Shown: positions 5,689 through 12,098 of the stretch, in pieces | How the letters are laid out: every line of letters begins with the position of its first letter | Numbering within the stretch: the stretch's first letter is position 1 | Assembly: GCA_902463905.1 (NCBI GenBank) | Contig: CABQHF010000044.1 | Coordinates: 1 to 12,098, forward strand | Source: an uncultured Faecalibacterium sp. | GTDB lineage: Bacteria; Bacillota; Clostridia; Oscillospirales; Ruminococcaceae | Direction of reading: 5' to 3' | Length of the DNA: 12,098 nt | Notes under the pieces: generated by a model | Database searches by the model: none | What the model was told of the DNA's origin: nothing | What the model saw: only the letters and a program-made list of their open reading frames with translations | Position numbers and translations under genes: made by a program

Positions 5689-7572
5689 ATGGAATCGTTG
5701 CTGCTGGACAACATTGACAAACCCAGCGATCTGAAAAAACTGGATCAGGAACAGGTGATACAGCTTTGTGTGGAGATCCGCCGTTTTCTGCTACAGAACA
5801 TCTCCCGCACAGGTGGACATCTGGCCTCCAACCTCGGCGCTGTGGAGCTGACGGTGGCACTGCACCGGGTGCTGGAAACGCCGAAGGATAAGATCGTTTT
5901 TGATGTGGGCCACCAGTGCTATACCCACAAGCTGCTCACCGGCCGGCGCGATGGCTTTGCAAAGCTCCGCCAGTTGGATGGTATTTCCGGCTTCCCGAAC
6001 CCGAATGAGAGCGAGCACGATGCGTTCATTGCCGGGCACGGCAACACGGCGCTTTCCCTTGCCATCGGTATGGCGTGGGCCAAAAAACTCCGGAAGGAAC
6101 CGGGCTGGGTGGTCGCCGTCATTGGCGACGGTGCGTTCACGGGCGGCATGGTCTACGAGGGTATGAACAACATCGGGACGCTGGATAACCTTCTGGTAAT
6201 CCTGAACGACAATAAGATGTCCATCTCCCACAATGTGGGCGCGCTGGCGCGGTATCTGACCCATCTGCGCACCACGACTGCATACTTTGACGCCAAGGAT
6301 AATGTGCGCAGCTTCCTTGACAGTGTCCCGGTGGTAGGTACGCCGCTGAAAAATGCCCTCACGGAGGGCAAGACCCTGATCCGGCGGGCGATGTACCACT
6401 CGACCATCTTCGAGGATATGGGCTTCCAGTACATCGGGCCGATGGACGGCCACAACGAAGAAGAACTGGAACGGGCACTGCGCACCATCAGCCAGCGGCC
6501 CGGCCCACATTTCCTGCATGTCGTGACCAAAAAGGGCAAGGGATATCAGCCCGCCGAGATGAATCCGGGCAACTACCATGGTGTGTCTGCCTTTGATCCG
6601 GACGGGATGCCCGACCCGGAGGTGGCTCCCAAGGAGTCCTTCTCGACGACCTTCGGGCAGGCGCTTGCGCGGGAAGCTGCTGAGAACGACCGCGTCTGTG
6701 CCATCACGGCGGCCATGAAGTACGGCACTGGCCTACAGTTCATTTCTCACAGCGTACCGGAGCGGTTCTTCGATGTGGGCATGGCTGAGCAGCACGCAGT
6801 GACCTTTGCGGCGGGTCTTGCCAGCCAGGGGATGCTGCCGGTGGTGTGCATTTACTCCACCTTCCTGCAGCGCTCCTATGACCAGATCCTGCATGATGTG
6901 AATCTGCTGCAGGAAAATGTCGTGTTTGCCATCGACCGTGCGGGCTTTGTCCCGGCGGACGGCGAGACCCATCAGGGTATCTACGACCCGGCTTTCCTGA
7001 GCCAGGTCAGCATGCCGCTCTATGCACCCTCCAATTATGCAGAGCTGACCTACTGGCTGCATGAGCTGCTGAAGGATAGCGTCAAAGGCCCCCGCGCTAT
7101 CCGCTACCCGCGCGGGGGAGAAAATGCCCGTCTGGCACAGTACGGCTGCAGCGGGCAGGACTATGATTTCCTGCGCAAAACAGAGGGCGCACAGGTGGTT
7201 CTGATCAGCTATGCGGACGAAATGAATGAGATCCTGGACGCCTGCCAGAAATTGACGGAACAGCGTATCAATTGCGATACACTCAAACTTGTAAAGTTGT
7301 TCCCCTTTACAGAAAAACTTGTCGATGCTGTGAGAGATTATAAAATCGTCCTGTTTGCCGAAGAGTGCATGGAATGGGGCAGCATCGGGGAGCATCTGGC
7401 GTACAGCCTGCAGCAGGCAGGCTGGAGAGGCACCTTCCTGCATTGTGCGGTGCACACGGCAAACCTGCCCCACGCCACCGTCCCGCAGATCAAACAGGCC
7501 GCCGGGCTGGATGCCGACACCCTTGCACAGCAGGTGCAGCAGGTCTGGATGAAAGGAGAAAATTTATCGTGA
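5689..7572 (+). CDS. dxs: 1-deoxy-D-xylulose-5-phosphate synthase
   Basis: A full-length 627-residue thiamine-diphosphate enzyme that joins pyruvate and glyceraldehyde 3-phosphate in the first step of the methylerythritol phosphate route to isoprenoids. Visible key sites: His44 in 'TGGHLASNLG', His75 in 'DVGHQ', the cofactor motif 'GDGAFTGG' (146-153) closing with 'NDNKMSIS', catalytic Glu367 in 'GMAEQHAVTFAAG', 'DRAG' (416-419) and His428 in 'THQG'. The third, transketolase C-terminal domain covers about 495-620. ATG 5689 has a distant AAGGA (about 5669-5674, some 15 bases away). No in-frame alternative lies between it and an upstream in-frame stop, so initiation here may be weak or rely on upstream ribosomes. 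With ispA it makes this a partial isoprenoid cluster. The stop overlaps tlyA. Confidence 0.97.
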   Translation: MESLLLDNIDKPSDLKKLDQEQVIQLCVEIRRFLLQNISRTGGHLASNLGAVELTVALHRVLETPKDKIVFDVGHQCYTHKLLTGRRDGFAKLRQLDGISGFPNPNESEHDAFIAGHGNTALSLAIGMAWAKKLRKEPGWVVAVIGDGAFTGGMVYEGMNNIGTLDNLLVILNDNKMSISHNVGALARYLTHLRTTTAYFDAKDNVRSFLDSVPVVGTPLKNALTEGKTLIRRAMYHSTIFEDMGFQYIGPMDGHNEEELERALRTISQRPGPHFLHVVTKKGKGYQPAEMNPGNYHGVSAFDPDGMPDPEVAPKESFSTTFGQALAREAAENDRVCAITAAMKYGTGLQFISHSVPERFFDVGMAEQHAVTFAAGLASQGMLPVVCIYSTFLQRSYDQILHDVNLLQENVVFAIDRAGFVPADGETHQGIYDPAFLSQVSMPLYAPSNYAELTYWLHELLKDSVKGPRAIRYPRGGENARLAQYGCSGQDYDFLRKTEGAQVVLISYADEMNEILDACQKLTEQRINCDTLKLVKLFPFTEKLVDAVRDYKIVLFAEECMEWGSIGEHLAYSLQQAGWRGTFLHCAVHTANLPHATVPQIKQAAGLDADTLAQQVQQVWMKGENLS

Positions 7573-8372
7573 AAATTCGATTGGATCAATATCTGGTTCA
7601 GCATGGGCTGATCCAGAGCCGTGAGCGCGCCAAGGCCATGATCATGTCCGGTGTGGTGTTCGTCAACGAACAGAAGGTGGACAAGGCCGGTGAGATGATC
7701 AAGGAAGATGCCAAGGTGGAGGTGCGCGGCCACGACATCGGCTATGTCAGCCGCGGCGGCCTCAAGCTGGAAAAGGCCATGCAGTGCTTCCCGCTGACGC
7801 CCAAGGGCAAGGTGTGCATGGATATCGGCGCATCGACCGGCGGCTTTACCGACTGCATGCTGCAGAACGGCGCTGTCAAGGTCTATGCAGTGGATGTGGG
7901 CTATGGCCAGTTGGCCTGGAAGCTGCGCACCGATGAGCGTGTGATCAACATGGAGCGTACCAATATCCGCAACGTCACGCCGGAGGATCTGGCGGAACCC
8001 ATCGAGTTCTTCAGCGTGGATGTTTCCTTTATCTCGCTGCATCACATTTTCCCGGTGGCGCAGGCCATCACTACACCGGACGCTATGGGCGTGTGCCTTG
8101 TCAAGCCGCAGTTTGAGGCCGGGCGCGAGAAGGTGGGCAAGAACGGTGTGGTGCGGGACCCCGCCACCCACCACGAGGTGCTGCACAACGCCATGGGCTA
8201 TGCGGCGGCCAACGGTTTTGCCGTGCGCGGGCTGGATTTCAGCCCGGTGAAAGGCCCGGAAGGCAACATTGAATATCTGATGTTCGTGCAGAAGAGCGAA
8301 CAGCCCTGCGTGCTGGACGATGCAGCGGCCGAACAGGTCGTGGCGGCAAGCCACTCCACGCTGGATCGCTGA
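7569..8372 (+). CDS. tlyA: TlyA family rRNA (cytidine-2'-O)-methyltransferase
   Basis: A 267-residue protein with an N-terminal S4 RNA-binding domain (about 1-60, 'RLDQYLVQHGL') and an FtsJ/RrmJ-type methyltransferase domain. The SAM-binding motif is 'DIGASTGGFTD' (85-95), followed by 'VDVGYGQLAW' (108-117). The catalytic tetrad can be placed at Lys66 (or Lys69), Asp151 in 'DVSFISL', Lys179 in 'KPQFEAG' and Glu235. Characterised TlyA enzymes 2'-O-methylate cytidines in 16S and/or 23S rRNA and affect capreomycin sensitivity; older annotations call them hemolysins. The start is GTG 7569, overlapping the dxs stop as GTGA, with AAAGGAGAA (7552-7560) eight bases upstream. A longer frame running back into dxs is a shadow. 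Which rRNA sites it modifies cannot be told from sequence. Confidence 0.94.
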   Translation: MKIRLDQYLVQHGLIQSRERAKAMIMSGVVFVNEQKVDKAGEMIKEDAKVEVRGHDIGYVSRGGLKLEKAMQCFPLTPKGKVCMDIGASTGGFTDCMLQNGAVKVYAVDVGYGQLAWKLRTDERVINMERTNIRNVTPEDLAEPIEFFSVDVSFISLHHIFPVAQAITTPDAMGVCLVKPQFEAGREKVGKNGVVRDPATHHEVLHNAMGYAAANGFAVRGLDFSPVKGPEGNIEYLMFVQKSEQPCVLDDAAAEQVVAASHSTLDR

Positions 8373-8404
8373 GCGGGGAATATTTCAGAACAGGAGGCTT
8401 CGGC

Positions 8405-9256
8405 ATGACGGTTTATATTTCTCCGAACCCCGGAAAGATCTCGGCCAGCGAGGTGGCGCTGCGCGCTGCGCAGATCCTGCAGAACCACGGTGCCGCCGTA
8501 TTGATGTGTGAGGATCTGCGCGACACCTGCAGTGCGGCGGGCGTCGTGTATCTGCCGCTGGAACAGTGTCTGGATCGCACGGATGTGATCCTGACCATCG
8601 GCGGCGACGGCACGATTCTGCACGAGGCAAATCTCTCGCTCAAGCATGCAAAGCCGATTCTGGGCATCAACCTGGGCCGCTGCGGCTTTCTGGCTACCTG
8701 TGAGGTCAGCGAGATGGAGAGCAAGCTGCCTGCCGTGGCACGGGGCGAATTCCAGCTGGACAACCGGATGCTGCTCTATGCCCATGTGCTGGGGCACGAT
8801 GGCTGGGAAGGCCACGCCCTGAACGACGTGGTCGTGACGAAGGGCCGCCTTCAACAGGCCATTGATTTCAGCATTTACTGCGATGATATCCTTGTGGAGC
8901 ATTACCGGGGCGATGGCGTGATCGTTGCCACGCCCACCGGCTCCACGGCTTATTCACTGGCGGCGGGCGGCCCGATCCTGGATTCGCAGACCAAGGGCGT
9001 GGTCGTTACGCCCATCTGCCCCCACAGCCTCGCCAGCCCGGCCATGGTGTTCGCGCAGGAGCGCAAACTGAACATCTGTGTCGGTCAGGTGGCGGATGAC
9101 GAGGTGTTCATCAGCTGCGATGGCGCGGCAGGTTTTCCGCTCAAGGCGGGCGCAACGGCGGAGGTTCGGCTTTCGGATCAGATCGTGCAGCTGATCACCT
9201 TCAGCAAGGCCGATCAGTTCCAGGCCATCGACCAGAAATTGCGCAGCAGACGATAA
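8405..9256 (+). CDS. nadK: NAD kinase
   Basis: A 283-residue cytosolic kinase that phosphorylates NAD to NADP. Visible signatures are 'GGDGT' (66-70, with catalytic Asp68), 'GINLGRCGFLA' (87-97), 'LNDVVV' (139-144, the usual Asn-Glu motif here being Asn-Asp), the glycine-rich 'GDGVIVATPTGSTAYSLAAG' (169-188) and 'TPICPHSLA' (202-210), followed by 'CDG' (238-240). Just after PHSLA the sequence reads 'SPAMV', where many homologues carry an arginine, a small oddity. AGGAGG (8392-8397) lies seven bases before ATG 8405. Placement between tlyA and argR is common in Clostridia. The coupling to redox or isoprenoid demand (the MEP route uses NADPH) is a plausible link only. Confidence 0.95.
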   Translation: MTVYISPNPGKISASEVALRAAQILQNHGAAVLMCEDLRDTCSAAGVVYLPLEQCLDRTDVILTIGGDGTILHEANLSLKHAKPILGINLGRCGFLATCEVSEMESKLPAVARGEFQLDNRMLLYAHVLGHDGWEGHALNDVVVTKGRLQQAIDFSIYCDDILVEHYRGDGVIVATPTGSTAYSLAAGGPILDSQTKGVVVTPICPHSLASPAMVFAQERKLNICVGQVADDEVFISCDGAAGFPLKAGATAEVRLSDQIVQLITFSKADQFQAIDQKLRSRR

Positions 9257-9273
9257 AAGGAGAAACGACAGCT

Positions 9274-9756
9274 ATGGCACATGTCCGCAAAGAAGAAGCA
9301 AAAAGCAAGGGAGACCGTCTGCAGACCATCCTCCGCCTTGTGCAGGAGCATCCGATCAGTCGGCAGGAAGTGCTGCTGGACTATCTGCGCAAGGAGGGCT
9401 TTGAGGTGACCCAGGCCACGATCTCCCGGGATATCCGGGAGCTGTGCCTGGTCAAGGCCGCCACGGCGGAGGGCTACCGCTATGTTTCCAGCCGGAACGA
9501 GAGCTTCAACCCCAAAACACAGGGCCGCTTTGAAACGATCTTCCATGAGTCGGTGCTGGGGGTGGATTGTGCCGGCCATACCGTGGTGGTGAAGTGCTAT
9601 TCCGGCATGGCCAATGCAGCCTGTGAAGTATTTGACGCACTGCAGTGGAAAAATGTGGTGGGCACCCTTTCCGGCGATGATACGTTTTTGATCATTGCCC
9701 GTTCGGAGCGGGACGCCAAGACCATCAGTACGGAGCTGACCCGGCACATCGGGTAA
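9274..9756 (+). CDS. argR: Arginine repressor ArgR/AhrC
   Basis: A 160-residue repressor, typical in length. The N-terminal winged helix (about 12-75) has 'ISRQEVLLDYLRKEGFEVTQ' and the recognition region 'QATISRDIREL' (47-57). The C-terminal oligomerisation and arginine-binding domain (about 90-158) ends in 'GTLSGDDT' (130-137), the arginine-contacting motif. The family usually has Pro-Gly-Thr-Ala near residue 110; here it is Ser-Gly-Met-Ala. Hexamers bound to arginine normally block arginine synthesis genes and may activate breakdown genes. No arginine genes and no clear ARG box were found in this window, so the targets lie elsewhere. AAGGAG (9257-9262) lies 11 bases before the start. The argR-recN pairing is widely conserved in Firmicutes. 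Confidence 0.94.
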   Translation: MAHVRKEEAKSKGDRLQTILRLVQEHPISRQEVLLDYLRKEGFEVTQATISRDIRELCLVKAATAEGYRYVSSRNESFNPKTQGRFETIFHESVLGVDCAGHTVVVKCYSGMANAACEVFDALQWKNVVGTLSGDDTFLIIARSERDAKTISTELTRHIG

Positions 9757-9781
9757 AACGAATGCGGGAGAGACGATTACC

Positions 9782-11446
9782 ATGTTAAGCAGCCTGCAAA
9801 TTGAAAATGTTGCGGTCATCCAGAAAGCAGAGGTCCATTTTCAGCCGGGGCTGAACGTCCTCACCGGCGAGACCGGTGCGGGCAAGTCCATTCTGATCGA
9901 CTCGATCAATGCGATCCTCGGCAGCCGGACTTCCAAGGATCTGGTGCGCACGGGGGCGCCCAAGGCAGTGATTCGTGCCTCCTTTGAACAGATTCCGGCT
10001 GCGGTGCTGGATCGGCTGGAAGCTGCCGGTTATGAGCGCTCGGAAGAGCTGCTGTTGAGCCGTGAGATCACTGCGGAAGGGAAGAGCAGCTGCCGCATCA
10101 ACGGGATGCCTACCACGGCGGCCGTGTTGCGGGATCTGTGCGGGGGCCTGATCAACATCAACGGCCAGCACGACTCGGTGGGACTGCTGAACCCGGCGCA
10201 TCATCTGGGCATTCTGGACGATTATGCGCAGAACGGCAAGGTCTATCAGGAGTATTATGCCCTGTACCGGAGCCTCGTCAAGGTCAAAAAAGAACTGGAC
10301 GCCATGATCACCGATGAGGCAGAAAAACAGCGCCGCATCGACCTGTTGAGCTATCAGGTGCAGGAGATCGAGAACGCCGGCCTCACCGCCGGGGAGGAGC
10401 AGACCCTGGAAAGCCGCCGCAAGGTGCTGACCAATGCCTCCACCATCCGGGACCGGGTGGCAAAGGCCTATGCGCTGCTGTCCGGAGATGATGAAACGCC
10501 CGGCGCGGTGGATCTGCTGGGAGAGGCCTCCAATGCCATGGACACGGCTGCCCAGCTGGACGAATCGCTTTCCGGCGTGTCCGGCACGCTGATGGATCTG
10601 TACTATTCGGCCAAGGATGCGGCTGCAGATCTGATTGACCGGCTGGATGCCTATGAGACGAATGACGCAGAACTGGATGAAATCGAGCAGCGGCTGGATC
10701 TTCTCTATAAGCTCAAGCGCAAATACGGCGATACCGTGGAGGATATCATTGCCTTCGGGCAGAAGGCGCGGGAGGAGCTGGAACAGATCCAGTTCTCAGA
10801 GCAGCGGCACGACCAATTGCAGGCGGAAAAGCTGCGCCTGTATGGCCTTGCCCGCGAAAAAGCCGAGGCTCTGACCCAGACCCGCCTGAAAGCCTTTGAG
10901 GAATTGAACGCGCGTATTTCCGATACGCTGCAGTTCCTGAACATGCCGGGCGTGCGCATGACACTGCAGCACACCCGCGGGCCGCTGGCGAGCCACGGGC
11001 AGGACAGCGTGGAATTCTACATCTCCACAAACCCCGGCGAGGCACCGAAGCCGCTGGCCCGCATCGCCTCCGGCGGTGAGCTGAGCCGAATCACCCTTGC
11101 CATCAAGAATGCGATGGCAGACCGGGATGCGGTACCTACAGTGATCTATGACGAGATCGACAGCGGCGTTTCCGGCAAGGCTGCCGGGCGGATCGGCGAG
11201 GTACTGCGGCAGAGCGCCCAGGGGCATCAGATCCTGTGCATCACCCACACGGCGCAGATCGCGGCGCTGGCCGACTGCCACCTGCTGATCCAGAAAAATG
11301 TGTCGAACGATCGTACCTATACCGAGATCCATCCGCTGGATACGGAGGGCCGCGTGGAAGCGCTGGCCCGGCTGATCTCCGGTGACCATGTAACGGAACT
11401 CTCCCGGGCCAATGCGCGGGAGATGCTGGGCATCGGCGGCCGATAA
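9782..11446 (+). CDS. recN: DNA repair protein RecN
   Basis: A 554-residue SMC-like ATPase, close to the Bacillus length of 576, that acts early in double-strand break repair by gathering DNA ends. Walker A 'GETGAGKS' (29-36) follows the usual 'LQIENVAVI' start. Then come 'INGQHDSVGLL', a long charged coiled-coil middle (about 155-400), the ABC signature 'ASGGELSR' (429-436), Walker B 'VIYDEIDSG' with Asp457 and Glu458, and the switch histidine near 489 in 'CITHTAQIAALAD'. GGGAG (9766-9770) lies 11 bases before ATG 9782. It is the last gene of the run. I see no strong intrinsic terminator after the stop, only weak hairpins, so readthrough into the T-box leader is possible. No LexA-type operator was recognised upstream. 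Confidence 0.96.
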   Translation: MLSSLQIENVAVIQKAEVHFQPGLNVLTGETGAGKSILIDSINAILGSRTSKDLVRTGAPKAVIRASFEQIPAAVLDRLEAAGYERSEELLLSREITAEGKSSCRINGMPTTAAVLRDLCGGLININGQHDSVGLLNPAHHLGILDDYAQNGKVYQEYYALYRSLVKVKKELDAMITDEAEKQRRIDLLSYQVQEIENAGLTAGEEQTLESRRKVLTNASTIRDRVAKAYALLSGDDETPGAVDLLGEASNAMDTAAQLDESLSGVSGTLMDLYYSAKDAAADLIDRLDAYETNDAELDEIEQRLDLLYKLKRKYGDTVEDIIAFGQKAREELEQIQFSEQRHDQLQAEKLRLYGLAREKAEALTQTRLKAFEELNARISDTLQFLNMPGVRMTLQHTRGPLASHGQDSVEFYISTNPGEAPKPLARIASGGELSRITLAIKNAMADRDAVPTVIYDEIDSGVSGKAAGRIGEVLRQSAQGHQILCITHTAQIAALADCHLLIQKNVSNDRTYTEIHPLDTEGRVEALARLISGDHVTELSRANAREMLGIGGR

Positions 11447-11475
11447 AAGCGGCGGTTTTTCCGGCAGGCCGAGGC

Positions 11476-11504
11476 TTGACAAGCCTGTGTTTGTGTGATA
11501 AAGT
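11476..11504 (+). promoter_or_regulatory. Promoter of the tyrS T-box leader
   Basis: A perfect -35 TTGACA (11476-11481), a 17-base spacer and a -10 TAAAGT (11499-11504) preceded by TG (11496-11497). Transcription would start about 11511, just before the conserved T-box sequence begins. The -35 lies within a six-pair inverted repeat, AGGCTT (11472-11477) and AAGCCT (11481-11486). This may act as a weak end for recN transcripts. Confidence 0.65.
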
Positions 11505-11510
11505 AAACCT

Positions 11511-11795
11511 TGTTAATGGCGATGAAGGGAACAAGTACTCTGAATCGTTCTGCCCAGAGAAACCCCGGTCGGTGCAAGGGGCCGCAGAGCATCAGACGAA
11601 CTACCTCCCGGAGCTGCAGGCTGAATGCTGAGCTAGTAGGCTGTGCCGCGTGCGAGCGTTACAAACGCAGGAGTGTCACGCTACTCTGGGGTGTGCACTC
11701 GTGAGGTCGTTTCCGTGAGGGAGCGGCAAACAGAGGTGGTACCGCGAAGATTTCTCGCCCTCTGCCAAATTCAGGTTTGGCAGAGGGCGTTTTTT
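11511..11795 (+). ncRNA. T-box riboswitch, tyrosine specifier
   Basis: A cis-acting leader that senses uncharged tRNA and fills the gap before tyrS. Stem I begins with GATGA (11521-11525, kink-turn) and AGTA (11534-11537). The distal loop GGTGCAA (11571-11577) is closed by CCCC (11563-11566) and GGGG (11578-11581). The specifier loop has GAAC (11598-11601) followed by TAC (11602-11604), a tyrosine codon, in agreement with the gene downstream; the base after it is C, where a purine is usual. The T-box motif AGGTGGTACCGCG is at 11734-11746. Its TGGT would pair with the ACCA end of a tRNA with discriminator A. The antiterminator forms when CAGAGG (11731-11736) pairs with CCTCTG (11759-11764), excluding the terminator. 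Uncharged tRNA-Tyr should therefore turn on tyrS. Stems II and III were not resolved. Confidence 0.95.
11756..11795 (+). terminator. T-box-controlled intrinsic terminator
   Basis: A perfect 14-pair stem, 11756-11769 with 11776-11789, a six-base loop TTCAGG, and six T residues (11790-11795) directly after it. The 5' arm shares CCTCTG with the antiterminator, so the two structures exclude one another. It stops transcription before tyrS when tRNA-Tyr is charged. Confidence 0.95.
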
Positions 11796-11829
11796 GTTTC
11801 CTCTGCCCCATCCAACAGGAGGATTTTTT

Positions 11830-12098
11830 ATGACTTTGTACGAAGAACTCCAGGCCCGCGGCCTGGTGGCACAGATCACCGACGAAGAGATCATTGACCT
11901 GATCAACAACGGCAAGGCTACCTTTTATATCGGCTTTGACTGCACCGCCGACAGCCTGACCGCAGGCCACTTCATGGCCCTGACCCTGATGAAGCGCCTG
12001 CAAATGGCAGGCAACAAGCCCATCGCCCTGATCGGCGGCGGCACCACCATGATCGGCGACCCCTCCGGCCGCACCGATATGCGCAAGATGCTGACCAA
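11830..12098 (+). CDS. tyrS: Tyrosyl-tRNA synthetase, N-terminal part
   Basis: The first 89 codons of a class I aminoacyl-tRNA synthetase that attaches tyrosine to tRNA-Tyr; the gene runs past the window end. AGGAGG (11817-11822) lies seven bases before ATG 11830. The start of the catalytic Rossmann fold is plain: 'FYIGFDCTADSL' (32-43), then 'TAGHF' (44-48) in place of the usual HxGH, and 'LIGGGTTMIGDPSGRTDMRK' (68-87). The first histidine of HIGH is a threonine here, while the second (His47) is kept. Control is by the T-box leader with a tyrosine specifier codon. The KMSKS loop and the tRNA-binding S4 domain are outside the window. Confidence 0.95.
   Translation, partial: MTLYEELQARGLVAQITDEEIIDLINNGKATFYIGFDCTADSLTAGHFMALTLMKRLQMAGNKPIALIGGGTTMIGDPSGRTDMRKMLT

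Noticed and set aside
7290..7350. Possible internal promoter in the 3' part of dxs (TATAAA at 7339-7344)
   Set aside because: No -35 at a usable spacing: TTGTCG is 14 bases away and TTTACA 27 bases away, and there is no TG extension.
7338..8354. 338-codon open frame on the minus strand opposite dxs and tlyA
   Set aside because: Lies wholly antisense to two conserved genes, His-rich composition and no domain; a shadow frame.
9257..9273. ARG box for autoregulation before argR
   Set aside because: The gap is only 17 bases and shows no TGNAT...ATNCA palindrome; argR appears to be cotranscribed with nadK.
11436..11462. Intrinsic terminator at the recN stop (GCCG/CGGC followed later by TTTTT)
   Set aside because: Only four pairs can form and the T run is not adjacent to a stable stem.
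1..12098. Mobile elements, CRISPR array, tRNA genes, phage or toxin-antitoxin genes
   Set aside because: No repeat array, terminal inverted repeat, transposase or integrase motif, or tRNA cloverleaf was seen; genes are collinear and typical of the chromosomal core.

Overview
The window is a GC-rich (about 60 % by eye, not counted) stretch of a Gram-positive Clostridia chromosome. Its gene order, sporulation genes, T-box leader and protein sequences suggest the Oscillospiraceae/Ruminococcaceae, with a Faecalibacterium/Gemmiger/Subdoligranulum-like genome the best guess. That placement is inference from protein resemblance and synteny; no search was run. Every gene lies on the + strand and coding density is very high.

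Layout. (1) 1-785: the end of a spoIIIA operon, with the 3' end of spoIIIAG and all of spoIIIAH. (2) 786-1016: a short intergenic region with a good extended -10 promoter and a structured leader. (3) 1017-11446: a long, tightly packed run of genes: Asp23-family protein, nusB, a TsaD/Kae1-like paralogue, xseA, xseB, ispA, a divergent PAP2-family membrane protein, dxs, tlyA, nadK, argR and recN. Most neighbours overlap or lie within about 60 bases, and nearly all have a clear ribosome binding site, so it reads as one transcription unit that may have internal promoters. (4) 11447-11829: no protein gene. This stretch holds a promoter and a T-box riboswitch with a strong intrinsic terminator. (5) 11830 to the window end: the 5' part of tyrS, which the T-box controls.

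How the genes fit together. The core is the classic Firmicutes spoIIIA - asp23 - nusB - xseAB - ispA - dxs - tlyA - argR - recN neighbourhood. It mixes transcription antitermination (NusB), DNA repair (XseAB, RecN), the start and middle of isoprenoid synthesis (Dxs, IspA, and possibly a lipid phosphatase), ribosome methylation (TlyA), NADP supply (NadK) and arginine-responsive control (ArgR). Compared with Bacillus, accBC is absent between spoIIIAH and asp23, and folD, which would lie between nusB and xseA, is replaced by the TsaD-like gene.

This is mainly a housekeeping region. I see no mobile element, CRISPR array, phage or toxin-antitoxin signal, and no clear new system. The points most worth a second look are the uncharacterised TsaD-like paralogue, the PAP2-family gene between the two isoprenoid genes, an 18-pair RNA hairpin directly before nusB, an AT-rich patch with a promoter-like site inside xseA, and a changed HIGH motif in TyrS.
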